64,000 bases of DNA, from contig NZ_JBDPZC010000003.1 in assembly GCF_039872765.1 (NCBI RefSeq), positions 372,001 to 436,000 on the forward strand, written 5' to 3'. The first letter of the stretch is position 1. Each line of letters opens with the position of its first letter. The translations under genes were made by a program, and so were the position numbers. The notes beneath the pieces were generated by a model. That model was not told the DNA's origin, did not search any database, and saw nothing but the letters and a program-made list of their open reading frames with translations. This DNA is from Roseateles_B flavus. GTDB lineage: Bacteria; Pseudomonadota; Gammaproteobacteria; Burkholderiales; Burkholderiaceae_C. Of this stretch, positions 15,792 to 24,925 are shown piece by piece.

Positions 15792-17594
15792 TTACTTCCG
15801 TGCCGGCGGCACATCCGTGCAGCTGCCATGCGCCACCTCGGCGGCCATGCCGATGCTCTCGCCCAGCGTGGGGTGCGGGTGGATGGTCTTGCCGATGTCA
15901 ACGGCGTCAGCGCCCATCTCGATGGCCAGGGCGATCTCGCCGATCATGTCGCCCGCATGCGTGCCGACGATGCCGCCGCCGACGATGCGGTGGGTCTCCT
16001 CATCGAAGAGCAGCTTGGTGAAGCCCTCGTCGCGGCCGTTGGCGATGGCGCGGCCGGAGGCGGCCCAAGGGAAGAGGCCCTTCTTGACCTTCAGCCCTTG
16101 CGCCTTGGCCTGCTCCTCGGTGAGGCCCACCCAGGCGACCTCGGGGTCGGTGTAGGCCACGCTGGGGATCACGCGGGCGTCGAACTGACTCTTCGCAAGC
16201 GCAGCGTCGCCCAGCAGCTCGCCAGCGATGACCTCGGCCGCCACATGCGCCTCATGCACCGCCTTGTGCGCCAGCATGGGCTGGCCGACGATGTCGCCGA
16301 TGGCGAAGATGTTCGGCACATTGGTGCGCATCTGCACGTCGACGTTGATGAAGCCGCGGTCCGTCACGGCCACGCCGGCCTTGTCGGCGGCGATCTTCCT
16401 GCCGTTGGGCGTGCGGCCCACGGCCTGCAGGACGAAGTCGTAGACGCCTTCGCTCTTCGTACCGTCCAGGCCCTCGAACTGCACCTTGATGCCCTCGGGC
16501 GTGGCCTCGGCCCCGACCGTCTTGGTCTTCAACATGATCTTGTCGAAGCGGGGCTTGTTCATCTTCTCCCAGACCTTGACCAGGTCGCGGTCCGCGCCCT
16601 GCATCAGGCCGTCCATCATCTCGACCACGTCGAGGCGAGCGCCCAGGGTCGAGTAGACGGTGCCCATCTCCAGGCCGATGATGCCGCCGCCGATGATCAG
16701 CATCTTCTTGGGCGTGCCCTTGAGCTGCAGTGCGCCGGTGGAGTCGACGATGCGGTCGTCCTGCGGCAGGAAGGGCAGTCGCACCGCGGCCGAGCCGGCA
16801 GCGATGATGGCCTTCTTGAAGCGCACCACCTTGCTCGTGCCCGTCTTGTCCTGGGCCGTGCCGGTGGTCTCTTCCACGCTCAGGTGGTAGGGATCGATGA
16901 AGCTGCCGTAGCCGCGCACGACCGTCACCTTGCGCATCTTGGCCATCTGCGAGAGGCCGCCGGTCAGCTTGCCGATGACCTTTTCCTTGTGGCCGCGCAG
17001 CTTGTCGATGTTGACGGTGGGCGCACCGAAGTCGACGCCCAGGTCCGCCATGTGGCTCACCTCGTCCATCACCGCGGCCACGTGCAGCAGCGCCTTGGAG
17101 GGGATGCAGCCCACGTTGAGGCAGACGCCGCCCAGCGTGGCATAGCGCTCGACCAGCACAACCTTGAGCCCGAGGTCCGCCGCGCGGAAGGCGGCCGAGT
17201 AGCCGCCCGGGCCACCGCCCAGCACCAGCACGTCGGCCTCGAGGTCGGCGGCACCGCTGTAGCTGCCCGCGGGCAGCGGCGCTGCAGGGGCCGCGGCAAC
17301 AGGGGCCGGCGCCGGAGCCGGGGCCGGGGCCGCAGCCGGCGCCGGCGCGGCAGCGCCCTCGCTGTCCAGCATCAGGATCACCGTGCCCTGGTTGACCTTG
17401 TCACCCAGGCTCACCTTCAGTTCCTTGACCACGCCGGCGTGCGTCGACGGGATCTCCATCGAGGCCTTGTCGCTCTCGACGGTCAGCAGGCTCTGGTCCA
17501 CCTTCACCGTGTCGCCGGCCTTGACCAGCAGCTCGATGATGGCCACGTCCTTGAAGTCGCCGATGTCCGGGACCTTCACTTCTAGCAATGCCAT
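15792..17594 (-). CDS. lpdA: dihydrolipoamide dehydrogenase (E3) with N-terminal lipoyl domain
   Basis: This 600-residue protein reoxidises dihydrolipoamide of the pyruvate dehydrogenase complex and passes electrons to NAD+. Residues 1-77 form a lipoyl domain with the lipoylated Lys43 in ESDKASM. An Ala/Pro-rich linker (about 80-110) follows, then the FAD domain (GGGPGGYSAA), the redox disulfide C158/C163 (GGVCLNVGCIPSK), the NAD-binding GGGIIGLEMG, and the C-terminal HPHPTLGE catalytic dyad (His near 574). A lipoyl-bearing E3 is known in betaproteobacteria and Neisseria. Start 17594 has GGAG about 10 nt upstream. It is the last gene of the aceE-aceF-lpdA operon, 132 bp after aceF. Confidence 0.95.
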   Translation of the reverse strand: MALLEVKVPDIGDFKDVAIIELLVKAGDTVKVDQSLLTVESDKASMEIPSTHAGVVKELKVSLGDKVNQGTVILMLDSEGAAAPAPAAAPAPAPAPAPVAAAPAAPLPAGSYSGAADLEADVLVLGGGPGGYSAAFRAADLGLKVVLVERYATLGGVCLNVGCIPSKALLHVAAVMDEVSHMADLGVDFGAPTVNIDKLRGHKEKVIGKLTGGLSQMAKMRKVTVVRGYGSFIDPYHLSVEETTGTAQDKTGTSKVVRFKKAIIAAGSAAVRLPFLPQDDRIVDSTGALQLKGTPKKMLIIGGGIIGLEMGTVYSTLGARLDVVEMMDGLMQGADRDLVKVWEKMNKPRFDKIMLKTKTVGAEATPEGIKVQFEGLDGTKSEGVYDFVLQAVGRTPNGRKIAADKAGVAVTDRGFINVDVQMRTNVPNIFAIGDIVGQPMLAHKAVHEAHVAAEVIAGELLGDAALAKSQFDARVIPSVAYTDPEVAWVGLTEEQAKAQGLKVKKGLFPWAASGRAIANGRDEGFTKLLFDEETHRIVGGGIVGTHAGDMIGEIALAIEMGADAVDIGKTIHPHPTLGESIGMAAEVAHGSCTDVPPARK

Positions 17595-17688
17595 GTCTGT
17601 CTCCATGTCCTCAAGGCGCGCCGATGATGGCACGGCCAGGATGATCAAGCGACGCGCGCGGATCCGGCTTTGCCGGGCCGTCGCGCGT

Positions 17689-17704
17689 GCCCCCTCGAGG
17701 GGGC
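17689..17704. repeat. 16-bp perfect palindrome in a structured aceF-lpdA gap
   Basis: GCCCCCTCGAGGGGGC is self-complementary. It is surrounded by further dyads in the 132-bp spacer between aceF and lpdA, for example GCGC-GAA-GCGC just after it and GACGCGCGC pairing loosely with GTCGCGCGT. The transcript could fold here, possibly tuning relative E2/E3 expression or mRNA stability. I see no coding sequence in the spacer. Confidence 0.55.
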
Positions 17705-17726
17705 GCGCGAAGCGCGTAGGGGGTGG

Positions 17727-19385
17727 TTAAAGAGCGATGCGGCGGAAGTCGGCCAGCAAGGAAGCGAAGTACACGTTGAAACGCGCAGCCGCCGCGCCGT
17801 CGATCACGCGGTGATCCCAGCTCAAGGACAGCGGCAGCATCAGGCGCGGCTGGAAGGCCTTGCCGTCCCACTTGGGCTCGATCTGGCTCTTGCACACGCC
17901 CATGATGGCCACCTCGGGCGCATTGATGATGGGCGTGAAGTAGCGCCCGCCGATGCCGCCCAAGGACGAGATCGTGAAGCAGCCGCCCGTCATGTCGGCC
18001 GGGCCCAGCTTGCCGTCGCGGGCCTTCTTGGCCAGCTCGGCCATCTCCTGGCTGATCTGGACGATGCCCTTCTTGTCGGCATCCTTGATTACGGGCACCA
18101 CGAGGCCGTTGGGCGTGTCCGCCGCGAAGCCGATGTGGAAGTACTGCTTCAGCACGAGCGTGTCGCCATCCAGGCTGGCGTTGAACTCGGGGAACTTCTT
18201 GAGCGCGGCCACGGCGGCCTTGATCATGAAGGCCAGCATGGTGACCTTCACGCCGCTCTTCTCGTTCTCCTTGTTCAGCAGGACGCGGAAGGCTTCGAGG
18301 TCGGTGATGTCGGCATCGTCGTGGTTGGTGACGTGCGGGATCACCACCCAGTTGCGATGCAGATTCGCGCCCGAGATCTTCTTGATGCGGCCCATCTCCT
18401 TGCGCTCGATGGGGCCGAACTTGGCGAAGTCCACCTGCGGCCAGGCCAGCAGGCCCGGGAAGGCGCCACCGCTGGCTGCACCGCCCGCGGGCGCGGCGGC
18501 CTTCTGTGCGGCGGTCTGTGTCTGGCCGGCCATCACGGCCTTGACGAAGCCCTGCACGTCGGATTCCAGCACGCGGCCCTTGGGACCGCTGCCCTTCACT
18601 TCCTCCAGCGGCACGCCCAGCTCGCGGGCCAGCTTGCGGATGGTGGGAGAGGCGTGCGGCAGGCGGCCCTTGGCGGCCGAGGGCTCATGCGCGGGCAGCG
18701 CCGGCACCGAGGCGCTTGCGGCCACAGGCGCTGCGGCGGCCTGAGCCGGCGCTGCGGCAGGCGCGGCAGGGGCCGGTGCGCTCGCCGTGGGGGCAGCGGC
18801 GCCGGCGGCGGTCTGCACCACGGCCAGCAGCGTGCCCTTGGCGACCTTGTCACCCAGCTTGACCTTGAGCTCCTTGATCACACCGCCGTGCGAGGACGGG
18901 ATCTCCATCGAGGCCTTGTCGCTCTCCACGGTGATCAGGCTCTGCTCGACGCGGATCGTGTCGCCCACCTTGACGAAGACCTCGATCACGCTGACCTCGT
19001 CGAAGTCGCCGATGTCCGGCACCACGACGTCAACAAGCCCGCCGCCCGCCGCAGGCGCGGCGACAGGAGCTGGCACTGCCGGGGCAGCGGCAGGCGCCGG
19101 AGCCGGAGCCGCGACGGGAGCCGGTGCAGGCGCAGCCGCCGCAGCGCCCGCCCCTTCCACGATCAGCAGCAGGCTGCCCTCGTTGACCTTGTCACCCACG
19201 GCGACCTTCAGCTCCTTGACCACGCCCGCGTGCGTCGAGGGAATCTCCATGGAGGCCTTGTCGCTCTCCACGGTCACCAGGCTCTGGTCGACCGAGATCG
19301 TGTCGCCCACCTTCACCAGCAGCTCGATCACTGCCACGTCCTTGAAGTCCCCGATGTCGGGCACCTTCACTTCAAGCATTGCCAT
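17727..19385 (-). CDS. aceF: pyruvate dehydrogenase E2, dihydrolipoamide acetyltransferase
   Basis: This 552-residue core subunit transfers the acetyl group from lipoamide to CoA. Two lipoyl domains (about 1-77 and 115-192) each have ESDKASM. Ala/Pro-rich linkers separate them from a peripheral subunit-binding domain near 245-285 (PTIRKLARELGVPLEEV) and the catalytic domain (about 320-552), which carries the DHRVIDG active-site motif (His about 525). Two lipoyl domains plus one on LpdA gives three per complex protomer set. It starts 41 bp after aceE. Confidence 0.95.
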   Translation of the reverse strand: MAMLEVKVPDIGDFKDVAVIELLVKVGDTISVDQSLVTVESDKASMEIPSTHAGVVKELKVAVGDKVNEGSLLLIVEGAGAAAAAPAPAPVAAPAPAPAAAPAVPAPVAAPAAGGGLVDVVVPDIGDFDEVSVIEVFVKVGDTIRVEQSLITVESDKASMEIPSSHGGVIKELKVKLGDKVAKGTLLAVVQTAAGAAAPTASAPAPAAPAAAPAQAAAAPVAASASVPALPAHEPSAAKGRLPHASPTIRKLARELGVPLEEVKGSGPKGRVLESDVQGFVKAVMAGQTQTAAQKAAAPAGGAASGGAFPGLLAWPQVDFAKFGPIERKEMGRIKKISGANLHRNWVVIPHVTNHDDADITDLEAFRVLLNKENEKSGVKVTMLAFMIKAAVAALKKFPEFNASLDGDTLVLKQYFHIGFAADTPNGLVVPVIKDADKKGIVQISQEMAELAKKARDGKLGPADMTGGCFTISSLGGIGGRYFTPIINAPEVAIMGVCKSQIEPKWDGKAFQPRLMLPLSLSWDHRVIDGAAAARFNVYFASLLADFRRIAL

Positions 19386-19426
19386 GCGGATGTCTCCGTT
19401 GAATACGTTGCGCTGCGCGGGAGCGA

Positions 19427-22138
19427 TCAGGCGTAGAGGGGGTTGATCTTGTCGGCCTTGATGCCGTACTTCGCAATCGCCTCGGCGACCTTGGCCAGCG
19501 GCAGCTTGCCTTCGTCGGCCAGGCTCTTCAGCGCGGCCACGACGATGTAGTGGCGGTTGATCTCGAAGTGCTCGCGCAGCTTGGTGCGGAAGTCCGAGCG
19601 GCCGAAGCCGTCGGTGCCCAGCACCTTGTACGAACGACCGGCCGGCACGTAGGCGCGGATCTGCTCGGCGTAGTTCTTCATGTAGTCGGTCGAGGCGATC
19701 ACCGGGCCGCTGGTGCCGCTCAGCTGCTGGGTGACGTAGGCCGCGCGCGGCGCCTGGGTCGGGTGCAGCAGGTTCCAGCGCTCGGCGTCCTGGCCGTCGC
19801 GGGCCAGCTCGTTGAAGCTGGGGCAGGACCAGATGTGGGCACCAACGCCCCAGTCCTGCTCCAGCAGCTCCTTGGCGGCCATGGACTCGCGCAGGATGGT
19901 GCCCGAGCCCAGCAGGTTGACCTGCAGCGCGCTGCCAGCCTTGGCTTCGTCCAGCAGGTACATGCCCTTGAGGATCTGCGCCTCGGTGCCGGCCTTCAGC
20001 CCGGGCATCGGGTAGTTCTCGTTGAGCAGGGTGATGTAGAAGAACACGTTCTCCTGGTTCTCCACCATGCGCTTGAGGCCGTTGTGCATGATCACGGCGA
20101 CCTCATGCGCGAAGGTCGGGTCGTAGGAGACGCAGTTCGGGATGGTGCCGGCCAGGATGTGGCTGTGGCCGTCCTCGTGCTGCAGGCCCTCGCCGTTGAG
20201 CGTGGTCCGGCCCGAGGTGCCGCCCAGCAGGAAGCCGCGGGCCTGCATGTCGCCGGCCGCCCAGGCCAGGTCGCCGATGCGCTGGAAGCCGAACATCGAG
20301 TAGTAGACGTAGAACGGGATCATCACCCGGTTGTTCGTCGAGTAGCTCGTGGCAGCCGCGATCCACGAGGCCATGCCGCCGGCCTCGTTGATGCCTTCCT
20401 GCAGGATCTGGCCGGCCTTGTCCTCGCGGTAGTACATCACCTGGTCCTTGTCGACCGGGGTGTAGAGCTGGCCCTTGGGGTTGTAGATGCCGATCTGGCG
20501 GAACAGGCCTTCCATGCCGAAGGTCCGGGCCTCGTCGACGAGGATGGGCACCACGCGCGGGCCGAGTTCCTTGTCCCGCAGCAGCTGGGTCAGGAAGCGG
20601 ACATAGGCCTGGGTCGTGGAGATCTCGCGGCCTTCCGCAGTGGGCTCCAGCACGGCCTTGAAGGTGTCCAGGGGCGGCGTGACGAAGCTCTCGTCGGCCT
20701 TCACGCGACGCTTGGGCAGGTAGCCGCCCAGGGCCTGACGGCGCTCGTGCAGGTAGCGCATTTCCGGCGTGTCATCGGCCGGCTTGTAGTAGGGCAGCTT
20801 GGGCAGCTCGCTGTCAGGCACGGGGATGCCGAAGCGGTCGCGGATGTACTTGATGTCCTCGTCCGTCAGCTTCTTGGTCTGGTGGACGGTGTTCTTGCCT
20901 TCGCCGGCCTTGCCCATGCCATAGCCCTTGACGGTCTTGACCAGCAGCACCGTGGGCTGGCCCGTGCCGTTGTTGTGGGCGGCGTGGAAGGCGGCGTAGA
21001 CCTTCTCGGGCTGGTGGCCACCGCGGCGCAGCTCGAAGATCTCGTCGTCGCTCATGTGCTCGACGAGCTTGGCGGTCTCGGGGTACTTGCCGAAGAAGTG
21101 CTTGCGGACGTAGGCGCCGTCATTGGCCTTCATGGCCTGGTAGTCGCCGTCCAGCGTCTCCATCATGAGCTGCTTGAGCTTGCCGCTCTTGTCGCGCGCC
21201 AGCAGCTCGTCCCAGCCCTTGCCCCAGACCAGCTTGATCACGTTCCAGCCGCTGCCGCGGAACTCGCCTTCCAGCTCCTGGATGATCTTGCCGTTGCCGC
21301 GCACCGGACCATCCAGGCGCTGCAGATTGCAGTTGATCACGAAGACCAGGTTGTCCAGGCCCTCGCGCGCGGCCAGGCCGATCGCGCCCAGGCTTTCGGG
21401 CTCGTCCATCTCGCCGTCGCCCATGAAGGCCCAGACCTTGCGGCTGGCGGTGTCGGCAATGCCGCGGGCATGCAGGTACTTCAGGAAACGGGCCTGGTAG
21501 ATGGCCATCAGCGGGCCCAGGCCCATGGAGACGGTCGGGAACTGCCAGAAGTCCGGCATCAGCTTGGGGTGCGGGTAGCTGGAGAGGCCCTTGCCATCGA
21601 CTTCCTGGCGGAAGCTGTCCAGCTGTTCCTCGCTCAAGCGGCCTTCCAGGAAGGCGCGGGCGTAGATGCCGGGGGCACTGTGGCCCTGGATGTAGAGCAG
21701 GTCGCCGCCGTGCTTCTCGCTCTCGGCGTGCCAGAAGTGGTTGAAGCCCGCGCCCAGCATGGAGGCCAGCGAGGCAAAGGAGCCGATGTGGCCGCCCAGA
21801 TCACCGCCGTCCGCCGGGTTCAGGCGGTTGGCCCGCACCACCATGGCCATGGCATTCCAGCGCATGTAGGCGCGCAGGCGCTTCTCGATCTCGATATTGC
21901 CGGGGCAGCGCGCCTCCTGGTCAGCCGGGATGGTGTTGACGTAGGGCGTGGTGGCCGAGAAGGGCACGTCGATGCCGGACTGGCGGGCGTGATCGATCAG
22001 GGTGTTGAGCAGGAAATGGGCCCGCTCGCTGCCCTCCTCGCCGATGACGGCGGACAGCGCGTCCAGCCATTCCTTGGTCTCGAGGGCGTCGGTGTCTTGG
22101 GCGGCTGCGCCTGGGAGGGACTGGGGCTGCGCGGACAT
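19427..22138 (-). CDS. aceE: pyruvate dehydrogenase E1 (homodimeric type)
   Basis: This 903-residue thiamine-diphosphate enzyme decarboxylates pyruvate and acetylates the E2 lipoyl domains. The ThDP-binding motif runs from GDGEMDEPE to NCNLQ. The length matches the homodimeric E1 family (about 890-900). Start at 22138 has AAGGAG 6 nt upstream; an ATG 15 bp upstream (22153) is less likely. First gene of the operon, divergent from the sensor kinase at 22373 across a 234-bp gap that contains a perfect dyad. Confidence 0.96.
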   Translation of the reverse strand: MSAQPQSLPGAAAQDTDALETKEWLDALSAVIGEEGSERAHFLLNTLIDHARQSGIDVPFSATTPYVNTIPADQEARCPGNIEIEKRLRAYMRWNAMAMVVRANRLNPADGGDLGGHIGSFASLASMLGAGFNHFWHAESEKHGGDLLYIQGHSAPGIYARAFLEGRLSEEQLDSFRQEVDGKGLSSYPHPKLMPDFWQFPTVSMGLGPLMAIYQARFLKYLHARGIADTASRKVWAFMGDGEMDEPESLGAIGLAAREGLDNLVFVINCNLQRLDGPVRGNGKIIQELEGEFRGSGWNVIKLVWGKGWDELLARDKSGKLKQLMMETLDGDYQAMKANDGAYVRKHFFGKYPETAKLVEHMSDDEIFELRRGGHQPEKVYAAFHAAHNNGTGQPTVLLVKTVKGYGMGKAGEGKNTVHQTKKLTDEDIKYIRDRFGIPVPDSELPKLPYYKPADDTPEMRYLHERRQALGGYLPKRRVKADESFVTPPLDTFKAVLEPTAEGREISTTQAYVRFLTQLLRDKELGPRVVPILVDEARTFGMEGLFRQIGIYNPKGQLYTPVDKDQVMYYREDKAGQILQEGINEAGGMASWIAAATSYSTNNRVMIPFYVYYSMFGFQRIGDLAWAAGDMQARGFLLGGTSGRTTLNGEGLQHEDGHSHILAGTIPNCVSYDPTFAHEVAVIMHNGLKRMVENQENVFFYITLLNENYPMPGLKAGTEAQILKGMYLLDEAKAGSALQVNLLGSGTILRESMAAKELLEQDWGVGAHIWSCPSFNELARDGQDAERWNLLHPTQAPRAAYVTQQLSGTSGPVIASTDYMKNYAEQIRAYVPAGRSYKVLGTDGFGRSDFRTKLREHFEINRHYIVVAALKSLADEGKLPLAKVAEAIAKYGIKADKINPLYA

Positions 22139-22303
22139 GCTGTCTCCTTGCAAATCTCGGTATTGCGATGGTGATTCGCGGTGTTGATGCCTGGCTTCAA
22201 GCCCCGCCGATTGCCGTCACAGACGCAGCAATCCCGGGGCCCGCCAATGTTCCGGCCGGAGTGTCGCACAGCAGGGCCAATTTTTCCAAATCGTGCGATA
22301 GCG

Positions 22304-22318
22304 TTTCACATAATGAAA
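22304..22318. promoter_or_regulatory. TTTCA-N5-TGAAA dyad between aceE and the sensor-kinase gene
   Basis: TTTCACATAATGAAA is a 5+5 inverted repeat in an AT-rich patch of a GC-rich genome. It lies 55 bp before the kinase ATG and 166 bp before the aceE ATG. CATAAT within it resembles a -10 element for the kinase direction, so a bound regulator could block that promoter. The binding protein is unknown; IclR-type repressors are one possibility. Confidence 0.5.
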
Positions 22319-22372
22319 TTCAAAGGGATTGCTCGCTGCCCCGCCCCCACGCTGGACGGGATAATCCGCCCC

Positions 22373-24925
22373 ATGTCTTCGCGTTTCGATCTCAAGGCCC
22401 AGCTGCGCCGCTGGTCCCAACCCCTGCGCCTGCTGGCCACCACCTGGTGGCGCCGCCAGTCCCCCTCCCGACAGGACCGCTTCGCCACCCTCGGCCCGCT
22501 GATCTCGGTGCTCCTGTTCCTGGCGGCCATCATCCTGGCCTTCTGGTATCTGCGTAACGAGGAAATCGAGCGCGAGCAGGAGGCCGTCAAGCGCGACACC
22601 GAGATCGCCCAGAAGCAGATCCAGCTGCGCCTGATCGAGAACCAGGAGCAGCTGGTGCGCATCGCCCGGGAGATCGCCACCCGCGCCACCGATACCCATG
22701 ACTTCAACACCCAGGCCAGCACCTGGGCCCGGGACCGGCCCGAGATCACCCACGTCACCTGGCTCAACAACCGCCGCGAGCGGCGGGCCAGCGTCAGCGC
22801 CGCGGGCTACCAGGCGGACAGCCTCATGGCCCTGGAAGGCAGTGATCCGTCCATGCCGGCGGGCCATCCGGGCAGCGCCGCGGAAAGCGCCTTCCAGCTG
22901 GTCAAGGAGCGCCGCCAGCCGGCCTATTCCCAGGCCTTCAGCGACGCCAACAACACCATGGTCTTCCAGGTCCAGGTGCCCCTGATCGACCGCACCGGCT
23001 TCTCCGGCGTGCTGATCGCCGAGTACACCGTGGAGGGCCTGCTGCGCTACTACGTGCCCTCTGACGTCGCCGTGCGCCACGCCATCGCGGTGCTGGACTC
23101 GCGCGACATGATCGTGGCCAGCACCGTCACCCCCATGCCGGGGCAGAAGCTCAAGAAGCCCTCCATCTTCCACGAGGTGCCACTGGCACCGGCCTTCAAC
23201 GGTCTGGTGCTGCGCGGCCAGGGCTACCGCACCTCGGTCGGCCTCATCTCCAACACCCTGTTCTGGATGGTGGTGGCGCTCTCGGTGCTGACCGTCTGGA
23301 TGCTGCTGGGCACCTGGAAGCACATGCGCCGTCGCATGCAGGCCCAGAACGCCCTGATCAACGAGACCAACTTCCGCCGGGCCATGGAGAACTCCATGCT
23401 CACCGGCATGCGCGCCATGGACATGGAATCGCGCATCTCCTACGTGAACCCCGCGTTCTGCGCGATGACGGGCTTCTCGGAAGGCGAGCTGATCGGCCGC
23501 AAGCCGCCCTTCCCCTACTGGCCGCCCGATCGCTACGAAGAGAACGCCCGGCTGCTGCAGCAGGAGATCCAGGGCCGCAGCCCGGCCGGCGGCGCCGAGG
23601 TGAAGGTGATGCGCAAGGACGGCACCACCTTCGATGCCCGCATGTACGTCTCGCCCCTGATCGACCCCAAGGGCAAGCAGACCGGCTGGATGACCTCGAT
23701 GACCAACATCACCGAGGCCAAGCGCGTGCGCGACCAGCTCTCGGCCTCGCACGAGCGCTTCACCACCGTGCTGGAAGGCCTGGACGCGGCCGTGTCCGTG
23801 CTGTCGGTCCAGCAGGGCGAGCTGCTCTTCGCCAACCGCAGCTACCGTCTCTGGTTCGGCGCCGATCCGAAAGGCCATGCCATGCTGGCCGGCGGCAAGC
23901 TGGGCCGCAGCAAGGAGGACCCGGACCACGATGAAGAGGTCGACGACTACTCCGGCCTGCCCGCCCAGCCGCTGATGGAAGTGGGCTCGGACCCGCGCGA
24001 GGTCTACATCGACAGCCTGGAGATGTGGTTCGACGTGCGCGCCCGCTACCTGCAGTGGACCGACGGCCGCCTGGCCCAGATGCTCATCGCGACCGACATC
24101 ACCGCACGCCGCCGCGCCGAGGAGCAGGCCGCCCAGCAGGCCGAGAAGGCCCAGGTCACCAGCCGGCTGATGACCATGGGCGAGATGGCCTCCAGCGTGG
24201 CGCACGAGCTGAACCAGCCACTGACCGCCATCACCAACTACTGCAATGGCATGGTCTCGCGCGTACGCAATGACCAGATCGGCAAGGACGACCTGCTGGC
24301 CGCGCTGGAGAAGACCGCCAAGCAGGCGCAGCGCGCGGGGCAGATCATCCACCGCATCCGCAACTTCGTGAAGCGCAGCGAACCGCAGCGCGCGCCCTCG
24401 CAGGCGCATGACATCGTCGAGGATGCGGTCGAGCTCGCGGGCATCGAACTGCGCCGGCGCAATGTGGCCATCCACACCTACGTGGCCCAGCGCCTGCCCA
24501 CGCTGCTGGTGGATCCCATCCTGATCGAGCAGGTGCTGATGAACCTGCTGAAGAACGCCGCCGAGGCCATCGACAACGCCGGCCTGCCGGTCTCGCGCCG
24601 CCACATCGAGCTGCGCGTGGTGCCCAAGCACACGCCGGAGCTGGGGGCCAATATCGAGTTCTCGGTGACCGACATGGGCCCGGGTTTGCCCGAGGAAGTC
24701 ATCGAGCGCATGTACGAGGCCTTCTTCTCGACCAAGGCCGATGGCATGGGCATCGGACTAGGGTTATGCCGGTCCATCGTGGAGTCCCACCAGGGCCGGA
24801 TCCGTGCCGAGAACTTATACAATGGCTCGGCGATCGTGGGGTGCAGGTTCGCCTTCACCATCCCCGTCGAAATCCCGCGCCACGAGGCGCCGGGCACAGC
24901 CCAAAACACTGCAGAGACACCATGA
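22373..24925 (+). CDS. PAS-domain membrane sensor histidine kinase (FixL/DctB-like)
   Basis: This is an 850-residue kinase. TM1 is near 42-60 (LISVLLFLAAIILAFWYL), then a periplasmic sensor domain to about 285, then TM2 (LFWMVVALSVLTVWMLLG). Two PAS-like regions follow (one with FRRAMENSMLTGMRAMDMES; the other with TVLEGLDAAVSVLS). Next come the HisKA H-box with phospho-acceptor His611 (VAHELNQPLTAITNY) and the ATPase domain (N box LLKNAAEAID, G boxes DMGPGLP and GIGLGLCRSI). Its stop overlaps the start of the response regulator. The ligand is unknown; position beside aceE suggests sensing of carbon or C4/keto-acid status, which is inference. Confidence 0.9.
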   Translation: MSSRFDLKAQLRRWSQPLRLLATTWWRRQSPSRQDRFATLGPLISVLLFLAAIILAFWYLRNEEIEREQEAVKRDTEIAQKQIQLRLIENQEQLVRIAREIATRATDTHDFNTQASTWARDRPEITHVTWLNNRRERRASVSAAGYQADSLMALEGSDPSMPAGHPGSAAESAFQLVKERRQPAYSQAFSDANNTMVFQVQVPLIDRTGFSGVLIAEYTVEGLLRYYVPSDVAVRHAIAVLDSRDMIVASTVTPMPGQKLKKPSIFHEVPLAPAFNGLVLRGQGYRTSVGLISNTLFWMVVALSVLTVWMLLGTWKHMRRRMQAQNALINETNFRRAMENSMLTGMRAMDMESRISYVNPAFCAMTGFSEGELIGRKPPFPYWPPDRYEENARLLQQEIQGRSPAGGAEVKVMRKDGTTFDARMYVSPLIDPKGKQTGWMTSMTNITEAKRVRDQLSASHERFTTVLEGLDAAVSVLSVQQGELLFANRSYRLWFGADPKGHAMLAGGKLGRSKEDPDHDEEVDDYSGLPAQPLMEVGSDPREVYIDSLEMWFDVRARYLQWTDGRLAQMLIATDITARRRAEEQAAQQAEKAQVTSRLMTMGEMASSVAHELNQPLTAITNYCNGMVSRVRNDQIGKDDLLAALEKTAKQAQRAGQIIHRIRNFVKRSEPQRAPSQAHDIVEDAVELAGIELRRRNVAIHTYVAQRLPTLLVDPILIEQVLMNLLKNAAEAIDNAGLPVSRRHIELRVVPKHTPELGANIEFSVTDMGPGLPEEVIERMYEAFFSTKADGMGIGLGLCRSIVESHQGRIRAENLYNGSAIVGCRFAFTIPVEIPRHEAPGTAQNTAETP

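Noticed and set aside
19550..24631. Long antisense frames opposite aceE and the sensor kinase
   Set aside because: Same explanation; the sense strand encodes complete, motif-bearing proteins.
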